A stretch of 64,000 nucleotides of DNA from Diphasiastrum complanatum (Eukaryota > Streptophyta > Lycopodiopsida > Lycopodiales > Lycopodiaceae). Within the stretch, counting starts at the first letter, position 1; every line of letters starts with the position of its first letter. The notes beneath the pieces were generated by a model, which was not told where the DNA came from, searched no databases, and saw nothing but the letters and a program-made list of their open reading frames with translations. The stretch lies in NCBI GenBank assembly GCA_029204225.1, contig CM055097.1, forward strand, positions 6,529,676 to 6,593,675, written 5' to 3'. Shown here piece after piece: positions 32,554 through 43,933 of this stretch. A program made the translations under genes and the position numbers.

Positions 32554-33319
32554 TGTTGTGGGGCTATTTTCTACCCTAGCCTCAACCCAAGATCCAAGCA
32601 CACAAGCATCAAGGAGATGAGGTTAGATGTCACGCGGAGGCTCGATCCCATGAGAGCGCTAGCATAGATCAAAATCCAGCATGCATGGATGATCCACAAT
32701 TAACACTAAGATCCATTAACACTATCAATTAACTCTACAACCATTAACACTAAAACCACAATGATGGAAGATTACTCTTCTCTCTCTCCCTTTCTCTCTC
32801 ACCAAAAACATAAGAATAAGCAAATCCAATAACAATCACATCCAACAATTAGCAACCATAAAGAAAGCATGAGAGATGGAGGAAAAGACAGAGAGAGCAA
32901 AGACATTCCACATTCACTTCATAAGAGGACCAACCTGCTTGTATCAGAAATGAAGATGAAACATGTACAATATTTTGAAATTGCTACTTATATAGGAAAT
33001 TGAGGAAATGGGCACCCCAATTTATATTGGCTAATTCTAACCTAAGTACTCAAATAGTGGAGGGAACTTATTCAAAAATTGGAAGAAACCAATTTGAATT
33101 TGAATTTTGGTGGGAACCCCTACTTTATTCTTTAACTTGACTATTAGGCCCTGCGACATTCAAAGTCCCGCATAATTGGCCTAAAGTCCTTTTATTGACT
33201 TTCTAATTAATCAGATCTCTATGCGATCATCGAGTTGGACTTACACATGCAGGGTGCCAATCCCCTCTCACTTATTAACTAGGGTTAGGGTTGTCTCGAT
33301 ATCCGCAAACCCTCCAACA
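32554..33319 (-). mobile_element. 3' LTR of Ty3 copy 2
   Basis: 766 bp with TGTTG...CAACA ends. A minus-strand TATA box (CCTATATAAG) lies at 32988-32997. It follows a purine tract at 33320-33335 and lies 3' of the extra ORF. No second LTR of this copy is present. Confidence 0.7.
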
Positions 33320-33335
33320 GTATCCCCCACCAAAA
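33320..33335 (-). other. Polypurine tract of Ty3 copy 2
   Basis: Minus-strand GGTGGGGGATAC immediately before the LTR start TGTTGGAGGG. Confidence 0.65.
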
Positions 33336-33783
33336 TTGGTGGCGGTCTCACGACACCTCGCAAGATTATTCACTTCAGACTCTGGGTGGCCTCTCGTCCT
33401 CTCGTTGTACCTTTTATGAGATGGTACTGAACCTTTTCCGTAAAAACCAGGCGCTCTGTGTTGAGATCCTTTGTGTGCGGTAGGAAGCACTTATTTGCGT
33501 CTAAAAGCCATTTGGACGTTGACAAACTGTGAATCTTGATTCCCACGATCCACCTAGTATCGCAGCTTGATAATATAATCTGGCCAATGGCAGCTGATCT
33601 TGCACGGTGTCAGACGCCATCAGATTATTTGGATTGAAAGCCAAGGTTGGAAGGCAATCATCCCATCTTGTGGATACCGATGCCAACACTGTCAAATCAT
33701 TTGCAAAGAGCGCAGATTGCCTAACAGTTTGATCCGGCGAATGGAAATATTCTATTGCATGAAACTGGAGTGCTTGGTTGAAA

Positions 33784-34673
33784 TCAACTAAGATTTGCCA
33801 GTTGTACTTCTGATAGATAATTGTCCAGTTGGGGGTGGTAGCGCGGATGTGGTTGCCTAGTATAGTGGCGTGATGCAGAAGGGGAGTCAGAAATTACGAC
33901 CTTGTTGCATACCCGTCGGCGACTAGATGCTTGTCTGGAAGATTCGGCAAGTTCAACATCTTCGTAGACAGACAGAATTGAATCAGAGTCAAAGAAATGG
34001 ATCTTATTCACCAAGCAAAAAACGGAGATGGTGGACAAAACAGCGCCAGTAGCAAATTGTTGCTTGGTGTTACTCTTGATAGCTCTCTTCAATTCACCAA
34101 AAATTGTTTTAAACCAGTTGTAAGGTTCCAAAGGTTTTTTGTCAAAACTTGTAGTTTGACTCAATGATGTGATGCAAGATTTGCAAGGAAATGCGCTCCT
34201 TCTTGAGGTTGCCAACCATCAGGAAGTTGTTCAAAAGCTGCGCAACCGCAAGGATGGTGGGATCTCGGATATACTCTAGGAGATGGCCATCATTGGTCCA
34301 ATATAGCTCAATGGTCGTGTCAATAAAAGGCTTAATGACATTTTTGGCATGTTTATGGTTGGTTGAGGACTGGGTGCCAGATGATATCCCTATGGCTTCA
34401 AGGGCAGTTGCACTGACGTGCACCTTGTGGATAGCCTCCTGGTATTTTATATAATACTTAGATTTTTCCTCGGGGAGGCAAAAGTGATAAAATCCATATT
34501 AATTTTTTCCAACAAGACACGCTCGTGATGCCCATTGCGGTGAACAAAGGCTTAGCAAGGTTCATCCATTGAGCCATCATGCTTGTGCTAGGAAGTATCA
34601 TGCTGTTAGTCTTGGTCGGAACATCACGATGAATGACATACTTAGGAGACTGAGACATATCAGTAGAAGACAT
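33784..34673 (-). pseudogene. Ty3 copy 2 extra ORF (unknown protein, 3' of integrase)
   Basis: Starts MSSTDMSQSPKYVIHRDVP at 34673 and reads AQWMNLAKPLFTAMG. With frameshifts it continues through KVHVSATALEAIGISSG and DGHLL blocks and LSQTTSFDK...ELKRAIKSNTKQQFATG. The same blocks occur in the copies at 2390-3865 and 38504-39470. No match to RT, integrase, gag or a clear envelope protein (no signal peptide or strong membrane anchor) is seen. Plant Ty3 elements of the Athila and Tat groups are known to carry an additional ORF near the 3' end, which this could be. Confidence 0.65.
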
Positions 34674-35200
34674 GATGAAAGTAGTCAGAACTGAGAATAG
34701 GAGAGCAAAAGTGTATCAGAAGGTTGGGAAGAAATTTCGAAAAGGTTCCCAAAATGGGAAAGTGTTATCTTCAAAAAAGGTAATAAATTTGCTAGAGAAC
34801 CTTTGCCCACCAACTTAGTATAGGTAAATCTGAGGTCGATGTGTGATCTGGCAACTCGGCGAAGGTTTCCAAAACTGTATGTACAAAAAATGACTCAAAA
34901 AGTTGTTTTCTAAGGCATTTTTCCATAAAAAGGTAGTTCCTGAAAAAAAATTCCTTCAACTTTTTCTGATCTAATGACTTTTTTGACTTTTGCTCATCAT
35001 TCTTTGTCCTTCTTTTCCTTTTTTTTTTTTTTTTTTTAACTGTCTTTTTCCAAAAAAGAAAAATCAATCCAGTAGTGAAAAACAAAAAAATTGTAAAACA
35101 ACAAAAGTAAAATTGGCAAAGTGCTGGATCAAACTGGTTGAACTGGCTGAACTGGCAGCCAAAACTTGCGTAGTTGGCTGCCATTCACCGGAGTATCAAA
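34674..35200. other. Spacer of Ty3 copy 2 between extra ORF and integrase
   Basis: Lysine-rich apparent frames are artefacts of A/T tracts (T20 near 35019). A CGAAGGTTTCC word occurs near 34858. No coding region is supported. Confidence 0.45.
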
Positions 35201-36100
35201 TCATTTTCCATCCAAATGTTCTAAAATAACTGCTCCATAGTTCAATATCTCTTTAACCTTGTACGGTCCTTCACCTGTAAATTTCAATTTGCCTTTGATC
35301 AATTTTGTCTTATACATCAGTGCTAGATCTCCTTCTTCAGATCTTTTTTGTGTAATCGGCGATCGTGCCATGCCTTGCGATGAGCTTTCTCTGCTGCTAA
35401 TGCATGAACTTCCATCAATCTGGTCTCACAAGTTTTTTGTAAAGTCTCACGACGCATTTGTAAGGATTTCGCATCATCCAACCGTTCCGTTGCCGCTATG
35501 CGTAAAGATGGTATCAAAAATTCAATTGGCATAACTACATCTTGACCATAGACAAGCTGGAATGGTATTTGATTTGTACTACCTTTGTAAGTTGTTCTAA
35601 ATGCCCATAATGCTACATGCAATTTATGTTGCCAATCAAAATGACTTGCTTTCCACCGTTTTTGTCATAATGTTGTAGAGAAGCTTATTGGAAGATTCAG
35701 CTTGGCCATTACCCCTCGGATAGTATGGAGTACTAAACCAATGAATAACGAAAAAGTCATCCAACAGACACTTTATCGTTTCATTTACAAAGTGTGTTCC
35801 GCGATCACTGACGATCTCGATAGGACATCCAAACCTAACAATAATGTGTTCATACAGGAACTTAGCCATAGATTTTGCATCTGCAACTCGAACTGCTTTC
35901 GCTTCGGCCCACTTGGTCATATAATCAATTGCAACGATGATGTATCTAGCTTAAGATCCTCTTGCCGCAGGATAAATAGGACCAACTCCTCTTGCCGCAG
36001 GATAAATAGGACCAACATAGTCAAGGCCCCATTTTTTCGAACGGTGCTTGCGATAAAACCTGATGCAAAGGTTCATAATTTTACTTCGTAGGACGTTGTG
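35201..36100 (-). pseudogene. Ty3/Gypsy integrase, decayed (copy 2)
   Basis: Catalytic residues are visible: WGLDYVGPI, IVSDRGTHFVNETIK and GNGQAESSNK. The C-terminal part follows: VALWAFRTTYKGS, LVYGQDVVMPIEFLIPS, then KAHRKAWHDRRLHKKDL. A 30-bp tandem duplication (35956-35985, 35986-36015) doubles the GPIYPAARG segment right after the first catalytic Asp, and there are frame breaks near 35630 and 35930. Same family as 4964-5981. Confidence 0.78.
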
Positions 36101-36370
36101 CACGTTGACAAACATCACATAATTGAATATTATTTCTCGTATATTTATGAAGTGTAGGCGAATATGAAACTCAATTGTCCAAATTGGAGCTCGTAATATC
36201 AGTGTAGAAGCTAAATATTTCTTCAATTTTTCAAATGCTTCCAATGCCTCAACTGTCCAGATTGGTACAATAGTCAGCTTGTATATAGGTCTTGCTAAAT
36301 CCCCAAAGAAGAAAATAAATATTCAATAGTAATTGGCATGACCCATAAACACATAAACCCCTCGAATTGT

Positions 36371-36890
36371 TCATGGCGGCTGTCCAACGACAACTCCATA
36401 AGTAACTCGAATTTGACAATTTTTTGGGTTTAAGGAAATTTGGTATTTGCGACAACATTCAAACACTTTTTCCAAATGATCCAAGTGGTCTGTATCGGCA
36501 CTATGGACTCCGAGATCATCCAAGTATATTTCAAGGAATTTTTGCAAGTAGTCTTTGAAGGCGAACTGCACCACTCGTTGAAATGAACTAGGTGCATTAC
36601 AAAGTCCAAACGACATAACTTTATAAGCATAAGTTTCTCATTCTATTGCAAAAGCTATTTTATGGTGATCCGCAGGTGCGATTTTGACTTGGTTGTAACC
36701 ACTAAATCCATCCAAAAAATTGTAGGCTTCTACTCCAACAAGGCAGTCCATTATGCTTTCAGTAAAGGGTAACAAAAAGTGATCCTTTCATGTCACTTTG
36801 TTCAAGGCTTTGAGATTCACACAAATTCTCATCTTCCCACTCTTCTTAGGAACAACGACAATTGGAAAAACTCATAAGGTACCAATCTAT
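36371..36890 (-). pseudogene. Ty3/Gypsy reverse transcriptase (copy 2)
   Basis: MSFGLCNAPSSFQR, the active-site box EIYLDDLGVHS and CRRKYQISLNPKNCQI-type block are readable, with YLDD intact. Upstream stops and a frameshift near 36620 break the fingers region. It is collinear with 6742-7317. Confidence 0.75.
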
Positions 36891-37803
36891 TTATGTTGTA
36901 TCGACAGGGTGATGCTTTGTTGCTCACTTTCCCAGGCTGCTCCGACATTGACTACTTCATTTGTTTCTTCAAACTCGGCACAAAAAAGTGGCTTTCGACT
37001 GTTGGCTTTCTGCTAATATTTCTTTTGCTTTTGGCACCAGCTTAAGAAATTCTCCTAGTGTAATATCCATCTTGCTCGACAAAATATTCATGGTCATTTC
37101 CGTTTGTGGTGCATCAGGTTCCGTCATCTTAAAGGGTTCTTCAAGATGGTATAACTGAGTATTAACATTCGTTCGTGGATCTGTTTGCGGCACAGGTAAA
37201 GAATTGGCTTTGGTTGCTACTTTAGCGGCTTCTTGGGCTTCTTCTTCTTGCAACTGTTTAATCCACTGTCTCATATTTTGATATCTCTTCTTTTCTGAGT
37301 TGAGATTCAGATACATCCCCGATGCAGTAGGTGTATCTAGGTATATCTATAGTTGGTACAGATTCAGCATGTACTGGATCAACTAGAACCTCTTTCTGGC
37401 TTTGAGCTCTGGTAACAACTATCAAAGGTACACTTGGTTCAACAGGCTGAGTTGCTGGTCTTTACTTGATCATAATCATATTCACTGGAGCAGTAACCAG
37501 CGATGGTTTTGTCTTGTTAAACAATCTTTGTAACAATGTAAAAGTTTTGAGGTTTAAATCTTGTGATGAGGGCTTGTTTAACCCAATCTGCACGTTTTGT
37601 TTCATCTTGATTATAGAACCAATCTTGTGCAGCTCCAGTTAAGGCCATCGAAAATAGCCTAAGTTTATCCTGTGGAAAAACTTTGCCATATACCTGACCT
37701 GTTCATAATAGGTTTTGAGAAATCTGACAAGATCAGATAACCCATTATACTTCGGAATCTCTAACCAAGGTGACCTTCTAATAATCACTGGTGGAATGTC
37801 CAT
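36891..37803 (-). pseudogene. Ty3 gag start and degenerate gag-pol junction (copy 2)
   Basis: From ATG at 37803 the minus strand reads MDIPPVIIRRSPWLEIPKYNG, a typical plant Ty3 gag opening, then FLKTYYEQVRYMAK before stops. 36969-37316 gives another readable piece (KEILAESQQSK, EFLKLVPKAKEIL). Most of gag, the zinc knuckle and protease are missing, so this copy has a large internal deletion. Confidence 0.55.
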
Positions 37804-38503
37804 TGTGAATCAATTCAATCAGACAATGAGATTGGATCTACATTTTTCAATCAAATCCTATCTCAGATCAAATTTGTAAAACTTATATCACTTGACAATA
37901 AGCAAATTTTTTATTTCTTGGAAAAAGATCTTTGATCAAGCGATTGACACTTCTAAGTAGGGATTTATCAAAATCACTATCAAAATATAGCAAAATGACT
38001 CAAAAATTTGATAGAGACTAGATCTGGTAGATCATAAACCAAAAATAGAATAGGCGAAGGTAGACTTAGCGAAGGTTCTTCGCTAGTATTTTAGATAAAA
38101 AAAAATCATTGATCTAGTTATTTTCTGACAAATTTGAAAAAAATAACCCTCGTCGACTTTATAGTGGGTAAATCTGACATAGATGAATCTAGGGTGGAAC
38201 TGGCGAAGGTTCTTGTAAACAAACAATCAATTTTTTCATTTGGACAAAAATTAAATTAAACTTTTTGGAGCACTTGTAAATAAATAATTTTGGTAATAAA
38301 CTTGACTTTGGGCCATGTAATTAAAATAATATTAGAAAGCCAAAGTTAAGCTTAAGTTAAGTTACTCATTTTTTTGGGATTAGTCAAAAGTCACCCTCGA
38401 CAGCTTGTTGAACTGAATCTAGAGGTGTGAGAGGGGTGGCGACAGTGTGGAGAGGTGTGAAGATGGATTGCTCGAAGATTGGGATGATAGGAACAGAGGA
38501 AAA
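37804..38503. other. Leader-like AT-rich spacer
   Basis: No coding sequence. It contains GCGAAGGT words near 38053, 38070 and 38203, like the spacer in Ty3 copy 1. It ends against the third extra-ORF copy. Confidence 0.4.
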
Positions 38504-39470
38504 CTAGAGAGTGGTGTCAAGGATGGAGGGAGATGTAGGAGGTGTGAGATTAATGGTATTCATCCAAGTGAGGGTGTCGGGAGAAAGTTGTGAATCGAGG
38601 GGATTGATATTGAGAAGTTGGGTGAAAGTGGATGTAGGAGGTATGGAAGATGTGATGGTGATGATAGGAGTGGAAGATGCAAGAGTGGATGTGGAAGGTG
38701 GGAGGAATGGGAGTGACAGGAGTAGAAGTGGTGGCGGTAGTGGATGGTTGAATAGAAGCGGAGTAGTGTTTGTGGAAGAAGCAGATGTAGGACATGATGG
38801 TGCGGTGCGTTGTTGGGTGGCAGGAGGGCTGGCTGAAGTTGAGGCAGCGCCACGCATTTGTTTGTGGGTCGCCGGTGAGTCAGTAACTACTGGAAGAGTG
38901 GATGTAGATGCGACGAAAGGTGGAACAAGCTTAGTGTATGGAACGGTGGCGGAGAGAATGTGAGCACGGTTAAAACCCCGAACCTTCTGTTCAAGGAATG
39001 CGCAGGCAAAGTTACAAAGCAGGGGGAGGGCGACGATGCGATCGCGCGTGTGGCTTGATAGCGATGGACAACTCGTTAAGGAGGAGGTGCTCGAGAATTC
39101 TGTAAAGGATTCCTCTATTTGACTCAACAGGGGTCCTTTCAAAAAGTTGACACAACCAAGAAGTTGTTTAACAGGTGACCATTGTTAGTTTTGACTTGGA
39201 TTTCAGGAGCGAGAGATGACACGTATGGTTTGATGATGGTGGCGGCTCGGCGGTCACCAGAAACAATTCCAATGGTGACCATGGAGTTAGCGTTGACTCG
39301 TACTTTGTACGTGGTACCCTGGTACAGTATGTAAAAATGAGACTTCTCCTCATCCCACGACACGTAAGTGTGTAATGCAAGGTTCATGTCAATTGCAGAG
39401 AAAAAAAGCAATGGGTAAATGCCCATTGCTTCGAGAAGGGGCCTAGTTGCCTGAACTCATGGTGCGTTGT
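38504..39470 (-). pseudogene. Third copy of the Ty3 extra ORF (no pol attached)
   Basis: The best preserved of the three. 39139-39470 reads PLLEAMGIYPLLF, DMNLALHTYVSWDEEKSHFY and YKVRVNANSMVTIGIVSGD, IIKPYVSS. After one frame break, 38504-39142 reads LLSQIEESFTEFSS, HTRDRIVALPLLCNFACAFLEQ, then a long Ser/Thr/Pro-rich tail of about 110 residues. A TGA replaces the Trp codon near 39457. No RT or integrase of this copy lies next to it. Confidence 0.6.
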
Positions 39471-39599
39471 AATTACATATTAGTTAAGCAATTCTTGTAA
39501 TCACAAGGATGTTGTGTATATATACATCCAGCTCGCATTTTGTCATGGGAGCACGTGCGTGGGACTGATTCGTGTTCGTCCTCACTTCGTCTTCTTTAT

Positions 39600-39860
39600 C
39601 GCAAACAATTTTCTGTCTTTTAATTTTCTTTTGTGCGGAAGCCCTTACAGGAAACCATATACCTGACTACGCATCACAGGACATATTCTATCCTAGCAAT
39701 CATGACACACAGCATAAGACGAGATGCACAAACATAGAGTGACTGAATTATCAATTTTAGTTTAGAGTGAATTCGTCAGTGTCTCGCTCGTTGGCGGAAT
39801 GACATTCTACTCTTTCGTTGTGTTCTGCTCGTTGGCAGACTTTCATGCACAGCTATGGTG
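39600..39860 (-). mobile_element. R-U5 part of a Copia LTR, opposite in orientation to 45357-45973
   Basis: 39776-39852 matches the reverse complement of 45709-45786 (shared CAGTGTCTCGCTCGTTGGCGG and TTCTGCTCGTTGGCAGACTT), with weaker similarity on to about 39610. The rest of this LTR and its element are missing. Confidence 0.55.
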
Positions 39861-41050
39861 TCTTTTTTTTTTTACTCTATTCGCTACATCTCTCTCTGTC
39901 TTTTACAGATCTTTGTATTCTCTTCTTACATTATGATCCAGAGAGGTTATGTGCCATTTTAGTTATGTGCCATTCCGGAATTAAGTGATAATTTTGAGTC
40001 GAACTTTCTTTTACTTCTTGTTTACATGACCTTCAAGAACCATTCTGCCCTTCAAGGTATCCATATTTTAAATGGGTGCAGTAATTCAAGGAATCTGTTT
40101 TTGTCTTTTTACTAGCTAGTGGGACCGACACTAGTTGTCACATTTGACAAGCAACTTTCAATGTTACTTGTGGAGTTTGCACATTTCTTTGAAATTTTGA
40201 AAAATGTACGCTTATTAAAAACATGTATGTTTAAAAGGTAGTATAGTTGTAGTGTAATCTTCATTTTTCATTTAAAAAATTGTGAAGGGCAACTGAAGGG
40301 CATATTGGACAACAAAATTTGAAATGTGCCTTAATTAATGTCCTTGATCTTTGACTTATGGTTATAACCCCTATTTATACTATGTTTATTAGCTAAAAAC
40401 CTATATGAAATAGTCTGTAATCTCTATTCAAACCCAAGGGTTAAGTGCCACATAGGCGAGATTAGTGAGTCTAATCAACATGGATTAAACAAGATTTGGC
40501 TCACTTTTGGAGGCCCTTTTTGAGTCCATGAGGGCCCTTCAGTGAGAGTTTTGATAGTTCAAAAACAGGTCTTACTCATCACATTTCAATATGCACCGAG
40601 CTTTCATAAACTTGTCCAAATTGTTGGAATTACAATTTCAAGCTTTGTGGTTAAATATTGCCTAAAAGCTTGTTTCGTTGTCCCCATTGTTGGATATTGC
40701 AATTTCAAATGCATGGTTGTTGCATCTAGCTCACATTTTTCTTGATTGAAACTCTAAACATGGCTACCTAAAAATGCAAACATCAAAAAACTCGCTTAAC
40801 TCACAGGTTATTGCATGCAATTTGTCCAACCCCATGAATGGCCAATACTCTGTGAACTCTCAATTCATTTGTCAAAATTGGCTATCTTATAGTGGCACTA
40901 TGAGATGCTATGGTATGGATATCCCATTTTTTAGCAGTAGAGGCATCATATGACAGGTGATATTCTAATATTGGCTTATAATGGAATGTACAAGTTTCTT
41001 AGCTAGTGAAAACTAAATACCTCCAATTATTCAATTTGGAAGGTTAGAAT
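39861..41050. other. No gene seen; contains a foldback-element terminus
   Basis: 40511-40539 (AGGCCCTTTTTGAGTCCATG...GGGCCCTT) resembles the termini of the element at 17608-18604. The rest is AT-rich, without coding signals. Confidence 0.4.
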
Positions 41051-41422
41051 GGAGTCTATTCTTATATTCCAACATGTAATGGACATTGTTCTAGGAATTG
41101 AGGAGGAACTTCAAGTACAAGCTGATGTACCAAAATATAGAAAGAGAGCTAGGATGGCTCTTCATTTTATAAAAATGAATGTCTCTAATGAGATCTTATG
41201 AGAGATTGGATCTTGTACTACTTCCAAAGAAGCTTGGGATGCACTCAAGGCTACCTATAAAACTAGGAACACTTCTAGAATTCTTACCCTTAGGAATCAA
41301 ATTTTTCAAAGTTTCAAAAGAAGTGAGGAGAGTGCATCTAACTATGTATTGAGGATCAAAGATCTTCATAGAGAGCTTGCTTGTGTTGGTGTCACAATCA
41401 ACCAAGATGAGCTAGTACAAGT
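41051..41422 (+). pseudogene. Copia gag N-terminal half (same family as the young Copia)
   Basis: From ATG at 41051 the frame gives MESILI, VMDIVLGIEEELQV, KRARMALHFIKMNVSNEIL, a TGA, then EIGSCTTSKEAW, RILTLRNQIFQS, YVLRIKDLHRELACVG and DELVQV. It closely parallels gag at 23994-24935 and stops abruptly at 41422, where a different Copia gag begins at the homologous position. Confidence 0.75.
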
Positions 41423-42475
41423 CTGATGTACTTCATGAAGTCTCTACCTACGTTCTATCAGTCGTTGAGAATGCTCATACTAAGTCTACCAGATATGACA
41501 TTCGACAAAGCAATCAATCTTGTCGTTGATGAGAGACTGATGAGGGACGAAGGAAAAGGAAGTAGTGATCAAGAGAAGGCCCTCTTCACGAAAGGAAGGG
41601 AGAAAAACAAGAATAAACCCATCAACAAAGAAATACTCATGCAGATTGAAGACTGTGAAAGCAGCCATGCAGCATGGGAAAGACTAAAGCAGAAGTACAA
41701 GGTGAGAATTGTCGCTTCAGTGATGCGTCTTCACAATCAGCTACAATCCATATGATGGAATGGCAACTAGTTGGATCAGCATGTTGAGAAGATCAAAACG
41801 ATCTTCGCTCATCAACTCGCTGCATCAGGACAGGAACACCAAGTCCCAGCACCACAACAGCTGATGTACTTCATGAAATCCCTACCAACGTCCTATCAAT
41901 CATTGAGAATGCTCATACTGAGTCTACCAGATATGACATTCGACAGAGCAGTCAGTCTTGTCGCTGATGAGAGACTGATGAGGGATGAAAGAGAAGGAAG
42001 CAGTGATCAGGAGAAAGCCCTTTTCACAAAAGGAAGGAAGAAGAACAAGAACAAGCCTAAATTCGACAGGACGAACACAAAGTCTTCGAGCAGAGGCAAC
42101 GACAACCAACAATCTTCTTCCTGTGATCACTGTCACAAACCAGGATACACAGCCAATAGATGTTGGTTCAATCCAACGATATCTTGCATGCATTGCAAGA
42201 AGAAGGGGCGCTCTGCATACAATTGCAGATTCAACCCGAAAAGAAAGAACAAAGCTGACAAAGCGAATGTTGCGGAGTTGTCCAAGGATGCAGACAAAGG
42301 TGATGAAGCTTTCACAATATTCGATGAAGCTTCAACAAGCTACACTGAACAAGACTACGATGTAGTCATTGATTCAGGAGCAACCTCACACATCACCTGC
42401 AACAAAAGAATCTTGATCGACTTCAGAAAACTCGAAAACAACAGAGCAGTGATTCTAGGCGATGGGAGCTGACAT
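41423..42475 (+). pseudogene. Copia gag with 198-bp internal duplication (chimeric element)
   Basis: The LMYFMKSLPT...LRMLILSLPDMTFD segment occurs twice (41423-41620 and 41861-42058, about 88% identical by eye). Between the copies lies the normally upstream gag region IEDCESSHAAWERLKQKY. Two knuckles follow, CDHCHKPGYTANRC and CMHCKKKGRSAYNC, but in both the metal-binding His is replaced (Tyr and Arg). Protease DVVIDSGATSH is intact near 42360. The frame ends in TGA at 42470. Confidence 0.8.
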
Positions 42476-43890
42476 GATGTCAAGGGCATTAGGACTCTAC
42501 AGCTGCGAACACTGTCAGGTCAAGCAAAGCTGCCAGGATCACTCTACGTACCTTCACTGAGAAGAGACCTGCTATCAGTCTCTAAGATGGCAAATCTTGG
42601 AATCGGAGTTCTATTCGATGGCAATACATGCCGAATGATCGAGAAAACAACAAACAAATTGCTGACAGTTGGATGCAGAGAAGGAAATCTCTACCAAGCC
42701 AAGATAAACAGTAATTCTGATAGCATACTAAATGCATCAAAAAATGAAGATCAATTCTGGCACAGAAAAATGTATTCTGAACATGAAGAGCCTGCACGAA
42801 ATGAGCAAGAAAGACATAGTCACAGGTCTGAAGATATCCAGACTCGATACTGACTTCTGCGAGGCATGTCAAAAAGGCAAACAGCATCGAAATCCATTCA
42901 TACATGAGGGAAAAAGAGCTAAAGAAGTTTTTGAGCTCGTCCACTCAGATGTCTGTGGACCGATGAAAGTTGATTCGCTCTCAGGATCGAGTATTTCCTG
43001 ACGCTCATTGATGACTACAGTCGGATGACAACAATCTATTATCTAAAAAAAAAATCTGAAGTGTTTGACTCTTTCAAGAAGTTCCTGGCATTTGTAGAGA
43101 GACACACCTCAAGGAAGATTCAGATCATCAGGTTTGATAATGGAGGTGAGTACAAGAGCATAGAATTTTCTAGATTCTTCCAAAAACAGGAGATAAAGCA
43201 TCAATTCACTCCTGTGTACACACTCGAATATAATGCTATCGCAGAAAGAAAAAACAGAACCCTAGTCAAAGGAGCCAGATGCATGATGGCACAAGCTCAA
43301 TTGCCGAGTCAATTTTGAGTTGAGGCAATAGCTGCAGCAGCACACCTGCAAAACAGATCAACAACGACAGCCCTGGAAAACAAGACACCGTACGAAATGT
43401 GGACAAGTAGAAAGCCTGATCTGTCATACGTGCGTGTATTCGGATGTGCAGCATACAAACACTTACCAAAAGAACAAAGAAGTAAGCTCGATGAAAAATC
43501 AGAGCAGACAATTATGGTCGGATACTCGAACGGATCACAAGTTTACAGACTCTACGATCTAACCACGAAGAAAGTCGTGTCGCAATGTGAAGTTCGATGA
43601 GTCCACATTCCCTGGATTGAAGGACGAAAAAGGCCATGAGATACACTGCTACCGATTCAAGAGGGAGATCGAGGACAAACATCAAATCCGAATATTGAGC
43701 CCCAGACTCCGGAGCAACAGGAAGCAGAAGATCAAACCGACGAAGAAGAAACATTCGAGCAGCGACGAATCGAACCCAGAAGGTCAACAAGACAAAGAAG
43801 ACCTCCAGATCGATACACTGACAATCTTCAGTGGAGCGAAGACACAGAGTTCGAGTACTGCAGCTTCACTGAAGAGTCAACTACATATCT
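42476..43890 (+). pseudogene. Copia protease C-terminus and integrase, broken
   Basis: Pieces include SLYVPSLRRDLLSVSKMA, GNLYQAKI, FELVHSDVCGPMK (first Asp), IRFDNGGEYKS (second Asp), AIAERKNRTLVKGA (Glu), NKTPYEMW and VRVFGCAAYKHLP. There are at least four breaks, including a frameshift near 43000 and TGA at 43317. The 43600-43900 stretch is the acidic integrase-RT linker in mixed frames. Confidence 0.8.
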
Positions 43891-43933
43891 AGAAGTTGTC
43901 CAGAGTCCAGAAGGAGAATTCTGAAAATAGACA

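Noticed and set aside
38511-38963. Plus-strand 150-codon frame opposite the third extra-ORF copy
   Set aside because: Antisense of the Ser/Thr/Pro-rich tail; the minus strand is the one with homology to two other loci.
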